DNA of 64,000 bases, taken from contig RPFO01000213.1 in assembly GCA_009746045.1 (NCBI GenBank), forward strand, positions 6,459,957 to 6,523,956, written 5' to 3'. This document shows positions 10,920 to 23,595 of the stretch, piece after piece. The translations under genes and the position numbers were made by a program. Source of the DNA: Mesostigma viride (Eukaryota; Streptophyta; Mesostigmatophyceae; Mesostigmatales; Mesostigmataceae). Within the stretch, counting starts at the first letter, position 1. Each line of letters starts with the position of its first letter. A model generated the notes under the pieces. The model did not search any database. It was not told where the DNA came from and saw only the letters and a program-made list of their open reading frames with translations.

Positions 10920-11280
10920 ATAGAGGGCCTTAGGCCCGACCTGAGGGTGTTGTCCCTCCGGTATATAGAGTCGCCCTCATATTCTGGCCAGTTGGTTGGC
11001 TGTTCTTGGTCCTTGGCGCTGATGTGTTTACTCTGTGTGTCCTGCCCAGTGCCGTCCCCCCCCGGCCAGGACTCCGTTCCAGGCAGTTAGGGGAACCTCC
11101 CACCAGGCTTGGTGCTGGCTAACCCTACACCACCCGGCGTGGTGGTGGAGACCGTGTGACCTATTGGTGCTTTGTATCTGGGATGGTCTATCGATTGTGT
11201 TGGTGTGTGCTGGGTGCATTAGGTTTTTCCTACCCCTTCGTTTCCTCCCTGTGCGTAGGGAGAGGGCTCCCTACCTTTGT
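10920..11280 (+). other. 3' untranslated region of element A
   Basis: No credible frame. It corresponds to 13989-14351 (minus) in element B and leads to the polypurine tract. It contains an imperfect inverted block around ACCACCCGGCGTGGTGGT near 11130-11147. Confidence 0.6.
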
Positions 11281-11291
11281 GGGGGGGGAGG
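11281..11291 (+). promoter_or_regulatory. Polypurine tract, element A
   Basis: G8-A-G2 immediately before the 3' LTR start at 11292, the standard position for plus-strand primer generation. Confidence 0.85.
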
Positions 11292-11834
11292 TGTTACGTC
11301 GCGTAACAATTCGTTGTAGTTACGGACGTAAATTAGGTCTTTTGCCTCGGTTGTCCCTAGGTTTACGTGTAGTTCCTACCGGGACATTATTGTCCTCGTA
11401 ACAGTACTGTGGTACATTGGGTGCCTTTGGGCGCCGCGCCGCGTACTTTATTAGTGGTCCTCATACTTTGGTAGAATGTAGTGGACCAGCGTGCATCTGT
11501 AGGCGAGGGCCAGGTCGGCCCGAGCGTGTTGGACCGTTGGTGACCATTTATGCACGTTCCACCCCTCGTGTGTGCACTCGGCGTGTGTTAAATGAATTAA
11601 CACATATAGGCTTGGGTCACGGCAGTGTAGTTGTGTTTCCTTCCTCTATTCCTGGAGTAAACGGGTTGTGTAAATGGCTTATGGCGTATTATAGTAACAC
11701 TTACGTTAATGCATTGAGATCTGGATCGTCTCGTTCGTCTTTCGCTAGGGGTTTAACTAGAGGTGGCTTGACTAGTTTAGGTAGCATCAGGCCAGGTAGA
11801 GGTAGAGGTAGTGGTAGATACCCGAGGCGTAACA
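11292..11834 (+). repeat. 3' LTR of element A
   Basis: 543 bp, TGTTACG to CGTAACA, followed by the target duplication ATGTC at 11835-11839. Confidence 0.97.
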
Positions 11835-13366
<1,532 letters not shown>

Positions 13367-13402
13367 CTGTACCTGTCCCTACTTGGACGTGCGGTGGTAC
13401 CT

Positions 13403-13407
13403 CTACC
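13403..13407. repeat. Target-site duplication of element B (left)
   Basis: CTACC precedes the LTR at 13408 and is repeated at 24167-24171 after the other LTR. Confidence 0.95.
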
Positions 13408-13978
13408 TGTTACGCCGCAAGCCTCGGCCGCCACCTCTACCTCTATCGGTCCTGATACTACCTAAACTAGTGAGGCCGCTTCTATTTACACCCCTAGCGA
13501 AAGACGACCGAGACGAACCAGATCTCAATGCATTTACATATGTACTACTGTAATATGCCATAGGCCATTTAATCAAACCCGTTTACTCCAGGAAAAGAGG
13601 AAGGAAACACAACTAAACTGCCGTGACCCAAGCCTATATGTGTTAATTCATTTAACACACGCCGAGTGACCACTCAAGGAGTGGAACGTGCATAAATGGT
13701 CACCAACGGTCCAACAGGCTCGGGCCGACCTGGCCCTCGCCTGCAGAACCACAGAAACACAGGCAGGTGCACAGATGCACGCCGGTCCACTACATTCTAC
13801 AAAAGGATAAGGACCACTAATATAGTACGCGGCGCGGCGCCCAAAGGCACCCAATATACCACAGTACTGTTACGGGGACAATCATGTCCAAACTAGAACT
13901 GCACGTAACCTAGGAACAACCGAGGCCAAGGACCTAATTTACGTCCGTAACTACAACGAATTGTTACGCGACGTAACA
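13408..13978 (-). repeat. 3' LTR of element B
   Basis: 571 bp. In the element's orientation it starts TGTTACGTCGCGTAACA (17-bp palindrome) and ends GGCGTAACA. It is about 28 bp longer than the element A LTR because of an extra CCTGCCTGTGTTTCTG-type segment in the middle. Confidence 0.96.
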
Positions 13979-13988
13979 CCTCCCCCCC
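13979..13988 (-). promoter_or_regulatory. Polypurine tract, element B
   Basis: On the minus strand, G7-A-G2 directly precedes the 3' LTR. Confidence 0.85.
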
Positions 13989-14351
13989 ACAAAAGGTAGG
14001 GAGCCCTCTCCCTACGCAGAGAGGAGGGAACCAAAGGGGTAGGAAAAACCTAATGCACCCAGCACATACCAACACAATCGCTAGACCATCCCAGATACAA
14101 AGCACCAATAGTTCACACGGTCTCCACCACCACGCCGGGTGGTGTAGGGTTAGCCAGCACCAAGCCTGGTGGGAGGCTCCCCTAACTGCCTGGAACAGAG
14201 TCCTGGCCGGGGGGGACGGCACTGGGCAGGACACACAGAGTAAACACATCAGCGCCAAGGACCAAGAACAGCCAACCAACTGGCCAGAATATGAGGGCGA
14301 CTCTATATACCGGAGGGACAACACCCTCAGGTCGGGCCTAAGGCCCTCTAT

Positions 14352-16712
14352 CTAGTGGCCATCCGTCTGATAAGTGCCACGAGAGGCCAGCAGGACCTCC
14401 AGGTAGGCCTGGTAGTGGGCCACATCCTCGACATTGTCATGCCTATCTACAGTGAGGAAAACATCGGCCCACACGCCGTCAGGAAAGAGGCCCAGGAAGG
14501 CCCAGTAATACCTATGCTGCGTGAGGACGACCTGGCCACGGGCCCAGTCCAGAAAGCCACAGGCAAAGAGGCGAAGGAAAGGCTCTACCGCGATCAGGCA
14601 AAGGGCCCGCAGGAGGAGGCGATGGTACCGGATCCGAGGGCGCATACCCGTCGGGAAGAACAGGTCCACCAGGGGCTCCACGTTGGACGGCCACAACCGG
14701 ATGTGCCGCACCTCGCGGGAGCGCCACCGACGAACACACTGTCGCGACCCGAATGTCTCTAGGTAGTCGCTGGCCCGAGGAGGAGGGTGACCACGGGAGT
14801 CTAGACCCTGGCCCGGGATAGGCGCCGGGCGACGGGCATCCCACTCAAGGATGGGCTGGAGGACCGTAGTGTACGCCGCACCCGGCACCGCAGGAAACTC
14901 TACTGTAAGGGCATCCGAAGCCATAATGCCCAGAGGTGGAGGGTAAGCCCACTGGAACCCACCGTAGGTGTCCAAGTCGTTGTGGCGCCTAGCCCAGCGA
15001 TACAGAACGCGCCGGACCAGGATCTCACCCTCGAACACCGGATCAGCTAAAATAACCATGTCGAAGGGAGGCCGATCAGTCTCAATGGGTAGGCCACGAT
15101 CCCGGGGCGCCCGACACACCTGGGAGAACCCGTAGGACATGGGGAGATGGCAAGCTCAGCAGAGGCGCGCGGCAGGTCACACTGTCGGCAGGCGAGTGCG
15201 GACATACCATACCCAGGAATGGGCGTGTCGCGCGACTCCGGCGTCGCATGCACCACAGAAGGGGCCCTGTCCCGATCACCCTGGGACAACTCCCGGAGGG
15301 AATCGGCAGCGCGGGTGACGCGAGGATCCTGACCGGTGGACCGAACAACCGCGGCCAATGACCGCGAGGCCGAAGGAGCAGGGACCGAAGCAGGGGCCGA
15401 CGCAGGGGCAGGAGCCGACACCGACGCAGGGGGCACTGGTAAAACAGGAGGTCGCGCCGGACCCGAAACCAGAGAGGGCCGTGACGGACCCGCCATCGAC
15501 GCAGGCGCGCCGGTCTCCGTTGCCGGTGCACCCTCAGGCCACATATTGAAGATAGGGCCCGTAGGGACAGGCAGCCCGGCATAAGATTGGTTACCATCCA
15601 AGCTCCAGTCGGGCACCGGGATCCTCTGCGGGGGACCACCCTCCCAAAGCCTGGGATGATCGCCCGTGTCGCTGAAGAAACCACGAACTGGCTGTGAGGG
15701 CGCAGCGGACGGCCCAGAGGGGGCGACGGCGGGCACAGCCGAAGGGGCTGAAGACTCGCGCCGAGGCGCGGGAACGTCGGCCGCAGGCACGGAGGCAACC
15801 GGAGGTGTCGGAGCCGCAGCAACCAAAGGGGTAGGGGGCGCCGGCGAAACCACAGGTGCCGAAGCAACCAAAGGAGTAGGGGGCGCGGACACCACGGACA
15901 CCCCACCTGGCGTGGCCGGAGTCTGCGCTTGGGCCGCCAGGAAGGCCCCGAACGCCGTGGTCAGGGACTGGATCTGAGCCTGCATAGCCGAGACCGTCGC
16001 CGAAAGAGGATCAGGCAAACCCGAAGGGGTAGGCTCTACTGCAACATCCCGGGTCGACCGAGGGGACGACGGGACCGGAGAGGGAGGAACAGACGCCGAG
16101 GAGGCGGACGCAGCGCTCGAGGCAGAATAATCTGGCGTATAATGTACCTCGGCTGGGGCGCCCAAAGGGGCAGGACCACTAACCGCTAGTTCCGCCGACT
16201 GATCAGCTATCTCCATGAATTCTACGGCCCGTAAAAGGTCACAGGGGTTCTCATCTACCTCAGCATCACCCTCAGCCGGAAGCCAAGGGAACACCTCCCG
16301 TAGGCAGGTACGGCCCACATGGGTAGAGAGGTAGGAGAACACACGGCAGCACCGGAGAACCGCATCTATCTGTCCCAGGGCGGGACAGCTGGAACCACAC
16401 CCCAACAAACAGTGTCCGGCATCGTCGAACCCGTGCAGGACAAGCTGGTGCGGCTCATCAGGGGAAGGACCATACCACGTGACCCCGAAGAGGGCCGCCC
16501 TGACTAAGCTCGCATGTTGGGCCTGAAGGGCCGGCTGCACAACGCCACCCGGGTAACTTGATCGCGACACCCAGCGGCCCGGAAGGGCCTCGAAATACAG
16601 CTCAGGGTCCGGTGGGGCGGGGACGGCAGCGAGCTCTCAGCCGGAGGGGTAGGCTCTGACATTACGGCTGCGGAGGGGAGGGGACAACCAACCATCCGTC
16701 GACAGCAGACAT
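14352..16712 (-). pseudogene. ORF3 of element B: extra ORF after the chromodomain
   Basis: The equivalent of element A's ORF3 start lies at ATG 16712. A single-base loss near 16615 breaks the first about 35 codons. The main frame then runs 16570-15047, about 500 residues: a conserved block (HQLVLHGFDDAGHCLLGCGS, CLREVFPWLP, DLLRAVEFMEIADQ), a putative short coiled coil (SATVSAMQAQIQSLTTAFGAF) and a long Pro/Ala/Ser-rich linker. A second frame, 15140-14352, holds the C-terminal 262 residues, rich in Trp and Arg (RRVLYRWARRHNDLDTYGG). The two overlap by about 94 bases in different frames. I recognise no family and see no signal peptide or clear transmembrane helix, so an envelope role is not supported. 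Confidence 0.7.
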
Positions 16713-16738
16713 AACATAAGAGAGGAGAAGGTCTACAA

Positions 16739-18408
16739 CTAGAGCTTATGCAGGGTTTTATATTCCTGCAGCAGGCGACTACACCCATCTAGCTCACTCT
16801 CCGTATACCAAACCTTATCTACTTCACTACGAGCATACATCCACTTCACTTTATACTGACGCTGGGTACCGCGGCCCTTTTTGATATCTCTATGGGCCAC
16901 GATGCTTTCTACTTCGTCTTCTACTTCCCCAGTGTCAGGGTTATGCTCTAAAGGGGCAGGCGCTAACTCCCTGCCAGCGAACGTACTAGGATGGTACAGT
17001 TTAAGCTGGCTCCTATGGAAGGTGTTTGAATGCGTTTGCCAAGAGGTAGGGATATCGACTTTATATAAGAAATTTCCTACCCTAGACAACACATGGAAGG
17101 GTCCTAAGAAGGCGGGCCTAAGTTTGACCTTCAGTTCTGCTTCAAACTTATGAGCAAAACGGCCAACACGGGGGCCTTCTACTAATACTAGATCTCCTAT
17201 TTCTATCTCAGGTGCTCGTCTATCTAAGGAGGCACGCAACCTAGCAAGGTACTTAGCCTGAGCTTTTTGGTACCCTGAGATCGCGTGGTCATGAGCAGTT
17301 TTCATTCTATCTAGTAAGGACTGTACACCTTCTACAGTATCTCGGGACACATCATCCTTGTCCCGTAGAGGACTAGCTAAGAGAGAGGTAGGGGTAAGGG
17401 GCTGTCTACCAGTATCTAAGAAGAAGGGCGTATATCCATGCGCAGCTTGGGGACAATTGTTGAGGGAGAACTCTACCAAACATAAATAATCCTCCCAATC
17501 ACTACCCGAGCCATTAACATAGTGCCTAAGCGCTTCTTCTACTACCCTATTAAGACGCTCTACTAAATGAGAGGAGGAGGAGTGGTAGGCAGTACCGTAG
17601 GTAACCTTGGTACCGATGGCAGCGAAAAACTGCTGCCAAAAATCTGAGGTAAATAATTTATCCTTATCACTAATAAACTGCCTACTCAATCCATGATATC
17701 TATATACATTATTGAGGTATAGGCGTGCGCAATCACGTGCGGTGAGTTCTAAAGGACACGGCACAAGATGGCACATACGAGTAAAACGATCTATGAACAC
17801 AAGGATTTGGGCATTGCCCCTATCATTCTTTCTAAAAGGTCCTACAAAATCCATCATGATAGAATCCCAAGGCATGATGGGGTCAGGCAAGGTCCTAGGT
17901 TCTGCTATCTGTCCTACATTATTGGGTTTCATTTCCTGGCAAGATTGACAGGTTCTAACATACTCATCTACATCCTTATAAAGGGAAGGCCAGTAATAAG
18001 AGCGGGCTACTAGGTCCCGTACCCGTTTACCACCCTGATGAGCAGCTAAGTCATGCAACTCAAAGAGCAAGGAGGAGCGACAGATAGGAGGGACATACAG
18101 GCGCCATTGAGGGGGAGAATCTGCTATCTGCACATATAAAAACCCACCTACAAATTTACAAGGGTGCTTGCCTAATTGTTGGGGATGTGCAGCAATGGCA
18201 GCTAATGCTTCCGGCTCAGTGGCCGTAAATCTACTAATAAGGCGTTCAAGATCAGAGGTAGGCATCGCTACAGAAGTATCCAGAACAGGTTTAAAGAGAT
18301 CTCCTACCGCCTTGCCAAAGAGAAGGGGAGGTCCTAGAGGGACTACGTTTTCATAAGACTTTCCTGACCTAGTCGCTATATGGCTAAGCGGTATAGAAAT
18401 TTTATTTT
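16739..18408 (-). CDS. pol: Integrase with C-terminal chromodomain, element B (intact)
   Basis: An uninterrupted frame. From the internal Met at 18265 it gives 508 residues, but the frame is open back to the G-tract at 18410-18421, where it would be entered by -1 frameshifting from the RNase H frame. It has the HHCC zinc domain (HDLAAH, CQSCQE), the D,D,E core (MMDFVGPF, ISDKDKLF, HLVERLNR), a GPF module (RPAFLGPFHVLSRV) and a terminal chromodomain (VESIVAHRDIKKG ... LLQEYKTLHKL). Integrase joins the cDNA to the host chromosome; the chromodomain is expected to tether it to modified histones. It lacks the frame break seen in element A. Confidence 0.95.
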
Positions 18409-20756
18409 TCCCCTCCCCCCCACCGAGGCCACGGGAAGGGCCTCACACGGGAGAGAGAGTCCTACGTGAGAAAGGAGATCAGGCATGCGAACAGCTGTAT
18501 GAAAGAGGTAGGCATAGGATTCATCATCAGGTAGTTCACCATAAGGGGTTACACCCATAGTAGTAGGAACTAGAGTAGTATTGAGAACATCAAGGTCCTC
18601 GAAGAAGGAATAGTCTGCACGACGAGAGAGTGCATCTGGTACTATGTTATCTACACCCTTGACATACTGAAGTTTAAAAGGGGAAAACTGTGCTAAAAAT
18701 TCCATCCAGCGCGCTTGCCGAGGGGTAAGGTTGGGTTGGGAGAGAAGATGGGTAAGGGGACGATGATCCGTTTGGATAACTAACCTATAAGGATCTAGCT
18801 CACAGGGTTCATTCAGGCAGACATCAAATTGAGCACCTTTAAGGAAGTGCTGCCACGCGTGGCAACAATACACCACAGCTAAGAGTTCCTGCTGGTGTAC
18901 GGGATAGTTACGCTCCGCAGGGAGCATTGTCCTAGAGATATACTCAATTGGCTGTAAGCCCTGACCCTGATCCTGGAGAAGGACACCACCTATAGCTACT
19001 TTACTAGCATCTGTAGCCACAACAAAGGGTTTAGTAGTATCCGGTAGGATGAGTACAGGAGGGGAAAGGAGTAGGGATTTTAGGCACTGAAAAGCCGACT
19101 GACATTCACTACTCCAAACAAAGGGGATATCCTTCTTTAATAAATGATTAATAGGGGCTGCTATAGTTGCGAAACGCGGGATAAAACGCCTATAGTAAGA
19201 AGCAATTCCTAGGAAACTACGTACACCTTTAACGTCGGTAGGAGTAGGCCATTCCTGAATTGACTTAGTTTTATCCGGGTCGGTAGCGACCCCGGCATCT
19301 GACAGAACGTGCCCTAAAAATGGGACACTCCTACCCGAACGCACTTTAGCACGGCGCGCCCACAAAGAATTTTCAGCCATTATTTCTAATACTTTCTTTA
19401 AATCACGTAGGTGCGTTTCAAAATCAGGAGAGTAAATAAGAATATCATCTAAGTAAGCTTGAGCACAAGAACGGTCATGCTCAGATAAAGAAACAGAGGA
19501 GAAGGAAGGATCCTTTAGATCAGAGGACACCTGAGGAAGGTGAGAATTTCCCATAACAGGTCTAAGCACTTCATTCATTAACATTTGAAAAGAGGCAGGC
19601 GAGTTACAGAGTCCCATAGCCGCTACTCTAAACTGGTAATGACCAAAAGGGGTAGCAAAGGCGGTTTTATGGCAATCCTCAGGAGCTATCCGCAACTGCC
19701 AAAAACCATCCGCACAATCCAGTACTGTGAAACAAGTGGAACCTTTAACCTTATTAAATATATCATCAATACGAGGTAGAGGGTATTTAGACTTCACAGT
19801 AATATCATTCAACTTCCTATAATCAGTAACTAGGCGAAACTTGCCATTTGGCTTAGGAACTAACAGGACACCAGCTGAGTAGGGGGAGTTACTAGGCTCT
19901 ATCAATCCTGCTTCTAATAATGACACTAAAATCTGTTTTAGTTCCTTTAATTCTGTAGGGCCCATTCTATACATCGGAGAGTGCGTAGGAACTGCACCGT
20001 CCTTGATAACTACACGGTGTAAAACAGAACGAGGAGGAGGATAAGAAGGAGTCTTTTCTTCAAATACTTTTGAGGAATCTATCACAGCCATGTATCTGAC
20101 TATTTCATTTTCAGTAAATCCCACTCCTATTGTATCCACTGTATTTACATCTATATCCACACTATTATTAGTGATAGGTATCTCCTGTACTTCTAACTGA
20201 AGGAACATACATAATAGGTATCCATATTCCTTTAGTTCAGATCTCAATTCGTCATTGGACATTAATACTTCAGGTATAGGTCTCACAGGAGGATCAACAG
20301 GTGTAGGAGGAGTAATATCTACCAAGGATAAATTTTCTAATCTATAATGACGTTCTGGTACCCAGTAAGAGCTATCTGGAAACCAATGACCATGGTATCA
20401 TAATTAATAGTAATCTTATTATCCTGGTGCCAATCTAATCCTAGTAATACATCAGCGGTAGTGATAGGGCCTATAGTGGCCGTCAGGTTGACAGTACGTC
20501 CTTGTATAACCATGGGAAGGGACACCGTACCCGGGGAATGACTGGTGCGACCATCAGCATAATGAACAGTGACGGGTTTGGTGTGAGGGGTAGGGACTAG
20601 TCCTAAACGCCTAACTAGGGCCTCGCTCACAAAGGAGCTAGCCGCACCGCTATCTACCAACACAGAGACATTCAAGAGTTCATCAGCATGCAGGAAAGGG
20701 TCTACAACAGTGTGAGGGACGGTTAAACCACCATTCAAGAACATAAGAGGACGCAC
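18376..20756 (-). pseudogene. pol: Protease-RT-RNase H, element B (one frame break)
   Basis: Protease frame 20756-20337 (VLVDSGAAS) and RT-RNase H frame 20325-18376 are separated by loss of one T near 20385 (CATTGG against CATTTGG in element A). The RT has DYRKLND, LDCADGFWQLRI and YLDD; RNase H has VVATDASK, QQELLAVVY, QTDHRPL and DALSRR. Apart from that single base the protein is nearly identical to element A's. A homopolymer miscall in the assembly is as likely as a real mutation. Confidence 0.93.
18410..18421 (-). promoter_or_regulatory. G7-A-G4 tract at the RNase H/integrase junction, element B
   Basis: Same length and frame relation as at 8439-8450 in element A: a G GGG GGG heptamer in the upstream frame, with integrase in the -1 frame. 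Confidence 0.5.
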
Positions 20757-20850
20757 ACGTAGTGGTAGGGAAGATTCAGCTCCTACAGAGGTTATAAAAA
20801 CAGGCAGGCAAAAATTTTTATCTGGGGTACTATCTAAGGACCTGTCCAGG

Positions 20851-22597
20851 TTACCCCCGGCTGACAGGCCTACTGTTCCCCCTCCCCCCCAAATCCATAG
20901 GAACTAACCCCGAAGAAGACCCTGGCGGAAAAGCCACTGCTGGAGGGTCACGAGGGATTGAAGAGGGTGCGGGAGCCTGATTATCATAGGGGAACCCTGG
21001 GGATCCTGTCTGCACAGCATTCAGCCTACTAGGGGTAGCTGAAGGAATGCGTCCTGAAGTGGGACGAATAGGAGCACGCTGAGGGGTACGAGGAGGGCGA
21101 GCGTCGGGATGAGGGGGAGCACCCGAAAGGAACTTGGGGCACTCACGTTTAAGATGACCTACTTCCTTACAATGATAGCAGGTGATATGAGAGACATCCA
21201 GAGCTGAAAGGTCAGTCACACAGATATCTAATTCTTCTACATAGGAGTTCTCCTCCTCAGGGGTAAGGCTAATATTATTAATACGGGAACGGGTAGGAAG
21301 AGAAGGCGTGGAGAAGAAATCTGCTACTCGTAAAAGATGCTGGCGCACATGCTTGAGGGGCAGGTCAGTAAAACGGTAGGCAGAGAACTGGCGCTTGACT
21401 TCACGCAATAAGGGTCTACTGAGGCCCTGAAGGAAGCGGGCACGTACTTCTGCGCCCGACAAATCCCTAATTCGTACCATCTGGGCATCAAACTCTTTCA
21501 TATATTCTTTGAAGGACTTGGTACCCTGCTGCAAGGTGCCAAAGGATAATCTATCCTGCCAATCTGCATCGGGAGGGACTAAATGGTTCTCTAAACGCTT
21601 GAACAATTCTGCTACAGAGTTTGGGTAGGCATGAGAGGCAAGAGACTCACACTGGATGAGGTTAGCAAGTTCAGGAGTATGCAGGTAGTAAGATAATGAG
21701 GACTAGTACAGCATCAGAGAGGCGCCACCTATTGTGGTTCTGCCAGGACTCTGTGTTCTGGGTGAGCAACATAATGAAAGTGAAAAACTGTTGAGGGGAA
21801 GACTTGACATCCAGCTTAGGAAGGTTGGCAAAGAGGGGAAGAGCAGGAGGCTTAGGGGGATTAGAAGAATCAGTTTTTCCCATGGGGCCACTATCTTCCA
21901 CTGCTACATAAGCGGGATAGAAGGAAGGGATAGGAAAAGTCTTGGGTAGGGGTCTAGAGGGAGCCACCGTTTCAGGATGGTGCCCATAGGAGAAGGGAAC
22001 AGTATATTGCTCACGAAGAGAGGAATAGGCAAAATGATCATAATTCCTATCATCTAGGGGCATGGTACTGAAATCATTATTAACTTCTAAATCAGCCACA
22101 CGGGTAGGGACCTGGGCAGCCTCATAGGCCGTCTCAGGGTAGGACCAGGAAGCAGGTGGGTAAAAGGGAACTGCACTAGGGCGCCCAGAAGGGCCGACAG
22201 GGGCCGAGGTACGACCCGTGTTAATAGCAGGCATTGAAGGCACAGGGTGGGAAGGAGGCCTAGAAGCATTGTTAGTGTGTGAGGACCTGCTGGAGGGGTG
22301 AGCCAAGGTTGCAGAAGGGGCAGGGGCCTGGTTCACAACAAAAGAAGGTTCATCACTAAATCTGACTTGGGAAATACGTTGTTCATAGGTAGGTGGGGTA
22401 ATTGAGGGACGACGGCGACCACCAGCAACAGGAGAAGGAGGTGAGGTACGCAGAATACCTTGAGGGGTGAGATGGTGTACCGTTTCCAAGGAGTCCCGTC
22501 GGTTACCACGAGTATTGTCATTGTTAGTGTTATTAGTAGTAGTATTATTATTATTATTGGTAGGTATAGGCGACATATCTCCACCCACTGGATCCAT
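20851..22597 (-). pseudogene. gag: gag of element B (one frame break)
   Basis: Starts at ATG 22597 (MDPVGGDMSPIPT) with an Asn/Thr run, then a Pro-rich region and the capsid-like part. Frame 22597-21671 ends early because one T is missing near 21700 (AGTCCTC against AGTTCCTC). The rest, 21606-20851, has DWQDRLSFGTLQQGTKSF and the CCHC knuckle ITCYHCKEVGHLKREC, and ends beside the G7-A-G5 tract. Unlike element A, the knuckle frame is continuous with the capsid C-terminus. Confidence 0.9.
20878..20890 (-). promoter_or_regulatory. G7-A-G5 tract at the gag/protease junction, element B
   Basis: Minus-strand G7-A-G5, against G8-A-G5 in element A. The protease frame lies downstream in a different frame. 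Because run length differs between the copies, the required shift differs too (+1 here, -1 in A), so the tract is either slippery or miscounted. Confidence 0.4.
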
Positions 22598-22688
22598 CTT
22601 TAATTACGTAAAGGAATAGGAATCTAGAAGAAAGCAACAAAGGAAAAAGGAAAAACCTTGAAGGTATGCAGCAGGAACAAAATTAAAA

Positions 22689-23081
22689 TCAATCCTTTTT
22701 AACAACAGTAATGGATAGGGAACCAAACTCCAAAGTGAGAGGAGTATCTGAAGCAGATGCAGATGCAGCCCGTTTAGGGGGAGAAGAAGGAGGGGTAGCA
22801 AAGACTAGAGCTTCTACAGGAGGACGACCATGAGGAATAGGGCGTACATGAAGGCCTAAATCTGTTTGGCTATGATCTATAAGGAACTGCTGAGCTTCTT
22901 CGAAGGACATAAATTTCTTGTACCTAATTACGTTGTATACACGATTCTGAACGATCTTCCTAGCGTCGGACCAAGAAAGGAAAATGGAGGACCATTGAGG
23001 CGTAATCACTACGTAATATTTAGCTAGACTATTATCGCTAGAAGAATGGGAAGGAGCAGTAAAAGATCGCCGTTGGCTCAT
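22689..23081 (-). CDS. ORF0: leader protein with RNase H1 N-terminal-like hybrid-binding domain
   Basis: An intact 130-residue frame (MSQRRSFTAPSHSSSDNS...) between the 5' LTR and gag, ending about 90 bases before the gag start. Residues about 20-70 read KYYVVITPQWSSIFLSW, then V, then YKKFMSFEEAQQFL. Aromatic YYVV, the IFLSW turn, and K-K-F plus EEA-F are the signature positions of the RNase H1 N-terminal / Cauli_VI domain, which binds RNA-DNA duplexes. The rest is a Pro/Ser-rich tail ending SITVVKKD. No RNase H catalytic domain is attached; pol carries its own. I infer a role in handling the reverse-transcription hybrid or translation. The domain call rests on motif reading only. Confidence 0.75.
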   Translation of the reverse strand: MSQRRSFTAPSHSSSDNSLAKYYVVITPQWSSIFLSWSDARKIVQNRVYNVIRYKKFMSFEEAQQFLIDHSQTDLGLHVRPIPHGRPPVEALVFATPPSSPPKRAASASASDTPLTLEFGSLSITVVKKD

Positions 23082-23582
23082 GGTAACGCACCTTGTTGTT
23101 CTTGAGTAGTCACGATAGGAGTGGAAGGGGTAGGAGTCGACTTAGCTGGGTTATCTGGATCACCGAAATGACGAGGGCGGCAATGGTCCAGCGCTCGTAG
23201 TCCTAAAGTCAGCGACCCAGTGACTTTCTGCGAGTGCGGCCGTCTAATGTACAGCAGCACGAAGGAAAAGGTGGAACCTACCCAGACGCTAATCGTCTCA
23301 CTAACACCGAACCGAAAACATCACCTATCTACGACAGTGAACCACTTTTCTAAGGAAAACAAGACGAGGAAAAGGAACTATCTAGAAAAGGATTTTCCGC
23401 TTCGAGCAGGTCTATCTTCTAGGCAGGGCGTGTCCTGAATCAGGCAGCACTACCCCCCCAGCTCGCAGGCGACCCGCCCATTACCTGTCAAGTAGGTGTC
23501 GTCTTCATTTTCCCAGCCGCGGAAGGGTTGATTCAATGACGTATGTTGCAAAGGATCGTCGTCTCGCTCTCTATCTAAACTA

Positions 23583-23594
23583 CCTCCGAGTCCA
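23583..23594 (-). promoter_or_regulatory. Primer-binding site, element B
   Basis: On the minus strand TGGACTCGGAGG begins one base inside the 5' LTR, identical to element A. Confidence 0.75.
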
Positions 23595-23595
23595 T

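Larger units (their letters stand above)
2667..11834 (+). mobile_element. Chromovirus element A (Ty3-type LTR retrotransposon)
   Basis: A 9,168-bp element with 543-bp LTRs at both ends and a 5-bp target duplication (ATGTC). Order on the plus strand: 5' LTR, primer-binding site, leader ORF0 (RNase H1 N-terminal-like domain), gag with CCHC knuckle, protease, reverse transcriptase, RNase H, integrase, chromodomain, ORF3, polypurine tract, 3' LTR. The LTRs differ by about one base that I can see (near 2851 against 11465), so insertion is recent. It is not autonomous as sequenced: ORF0, gag and integrase carry single-base frame breaks and ORF3 has lost about 1.6 kb relative to element B. It sits inside the gag of an older element. 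Confidence 0.95.

Noticed and set aside
14352-16712. Envelope gene reading for ORF3
   Set aside because: The position after integrase is suggestive, but there is no signal peptide, fusion segment or membrane anchor in either part.
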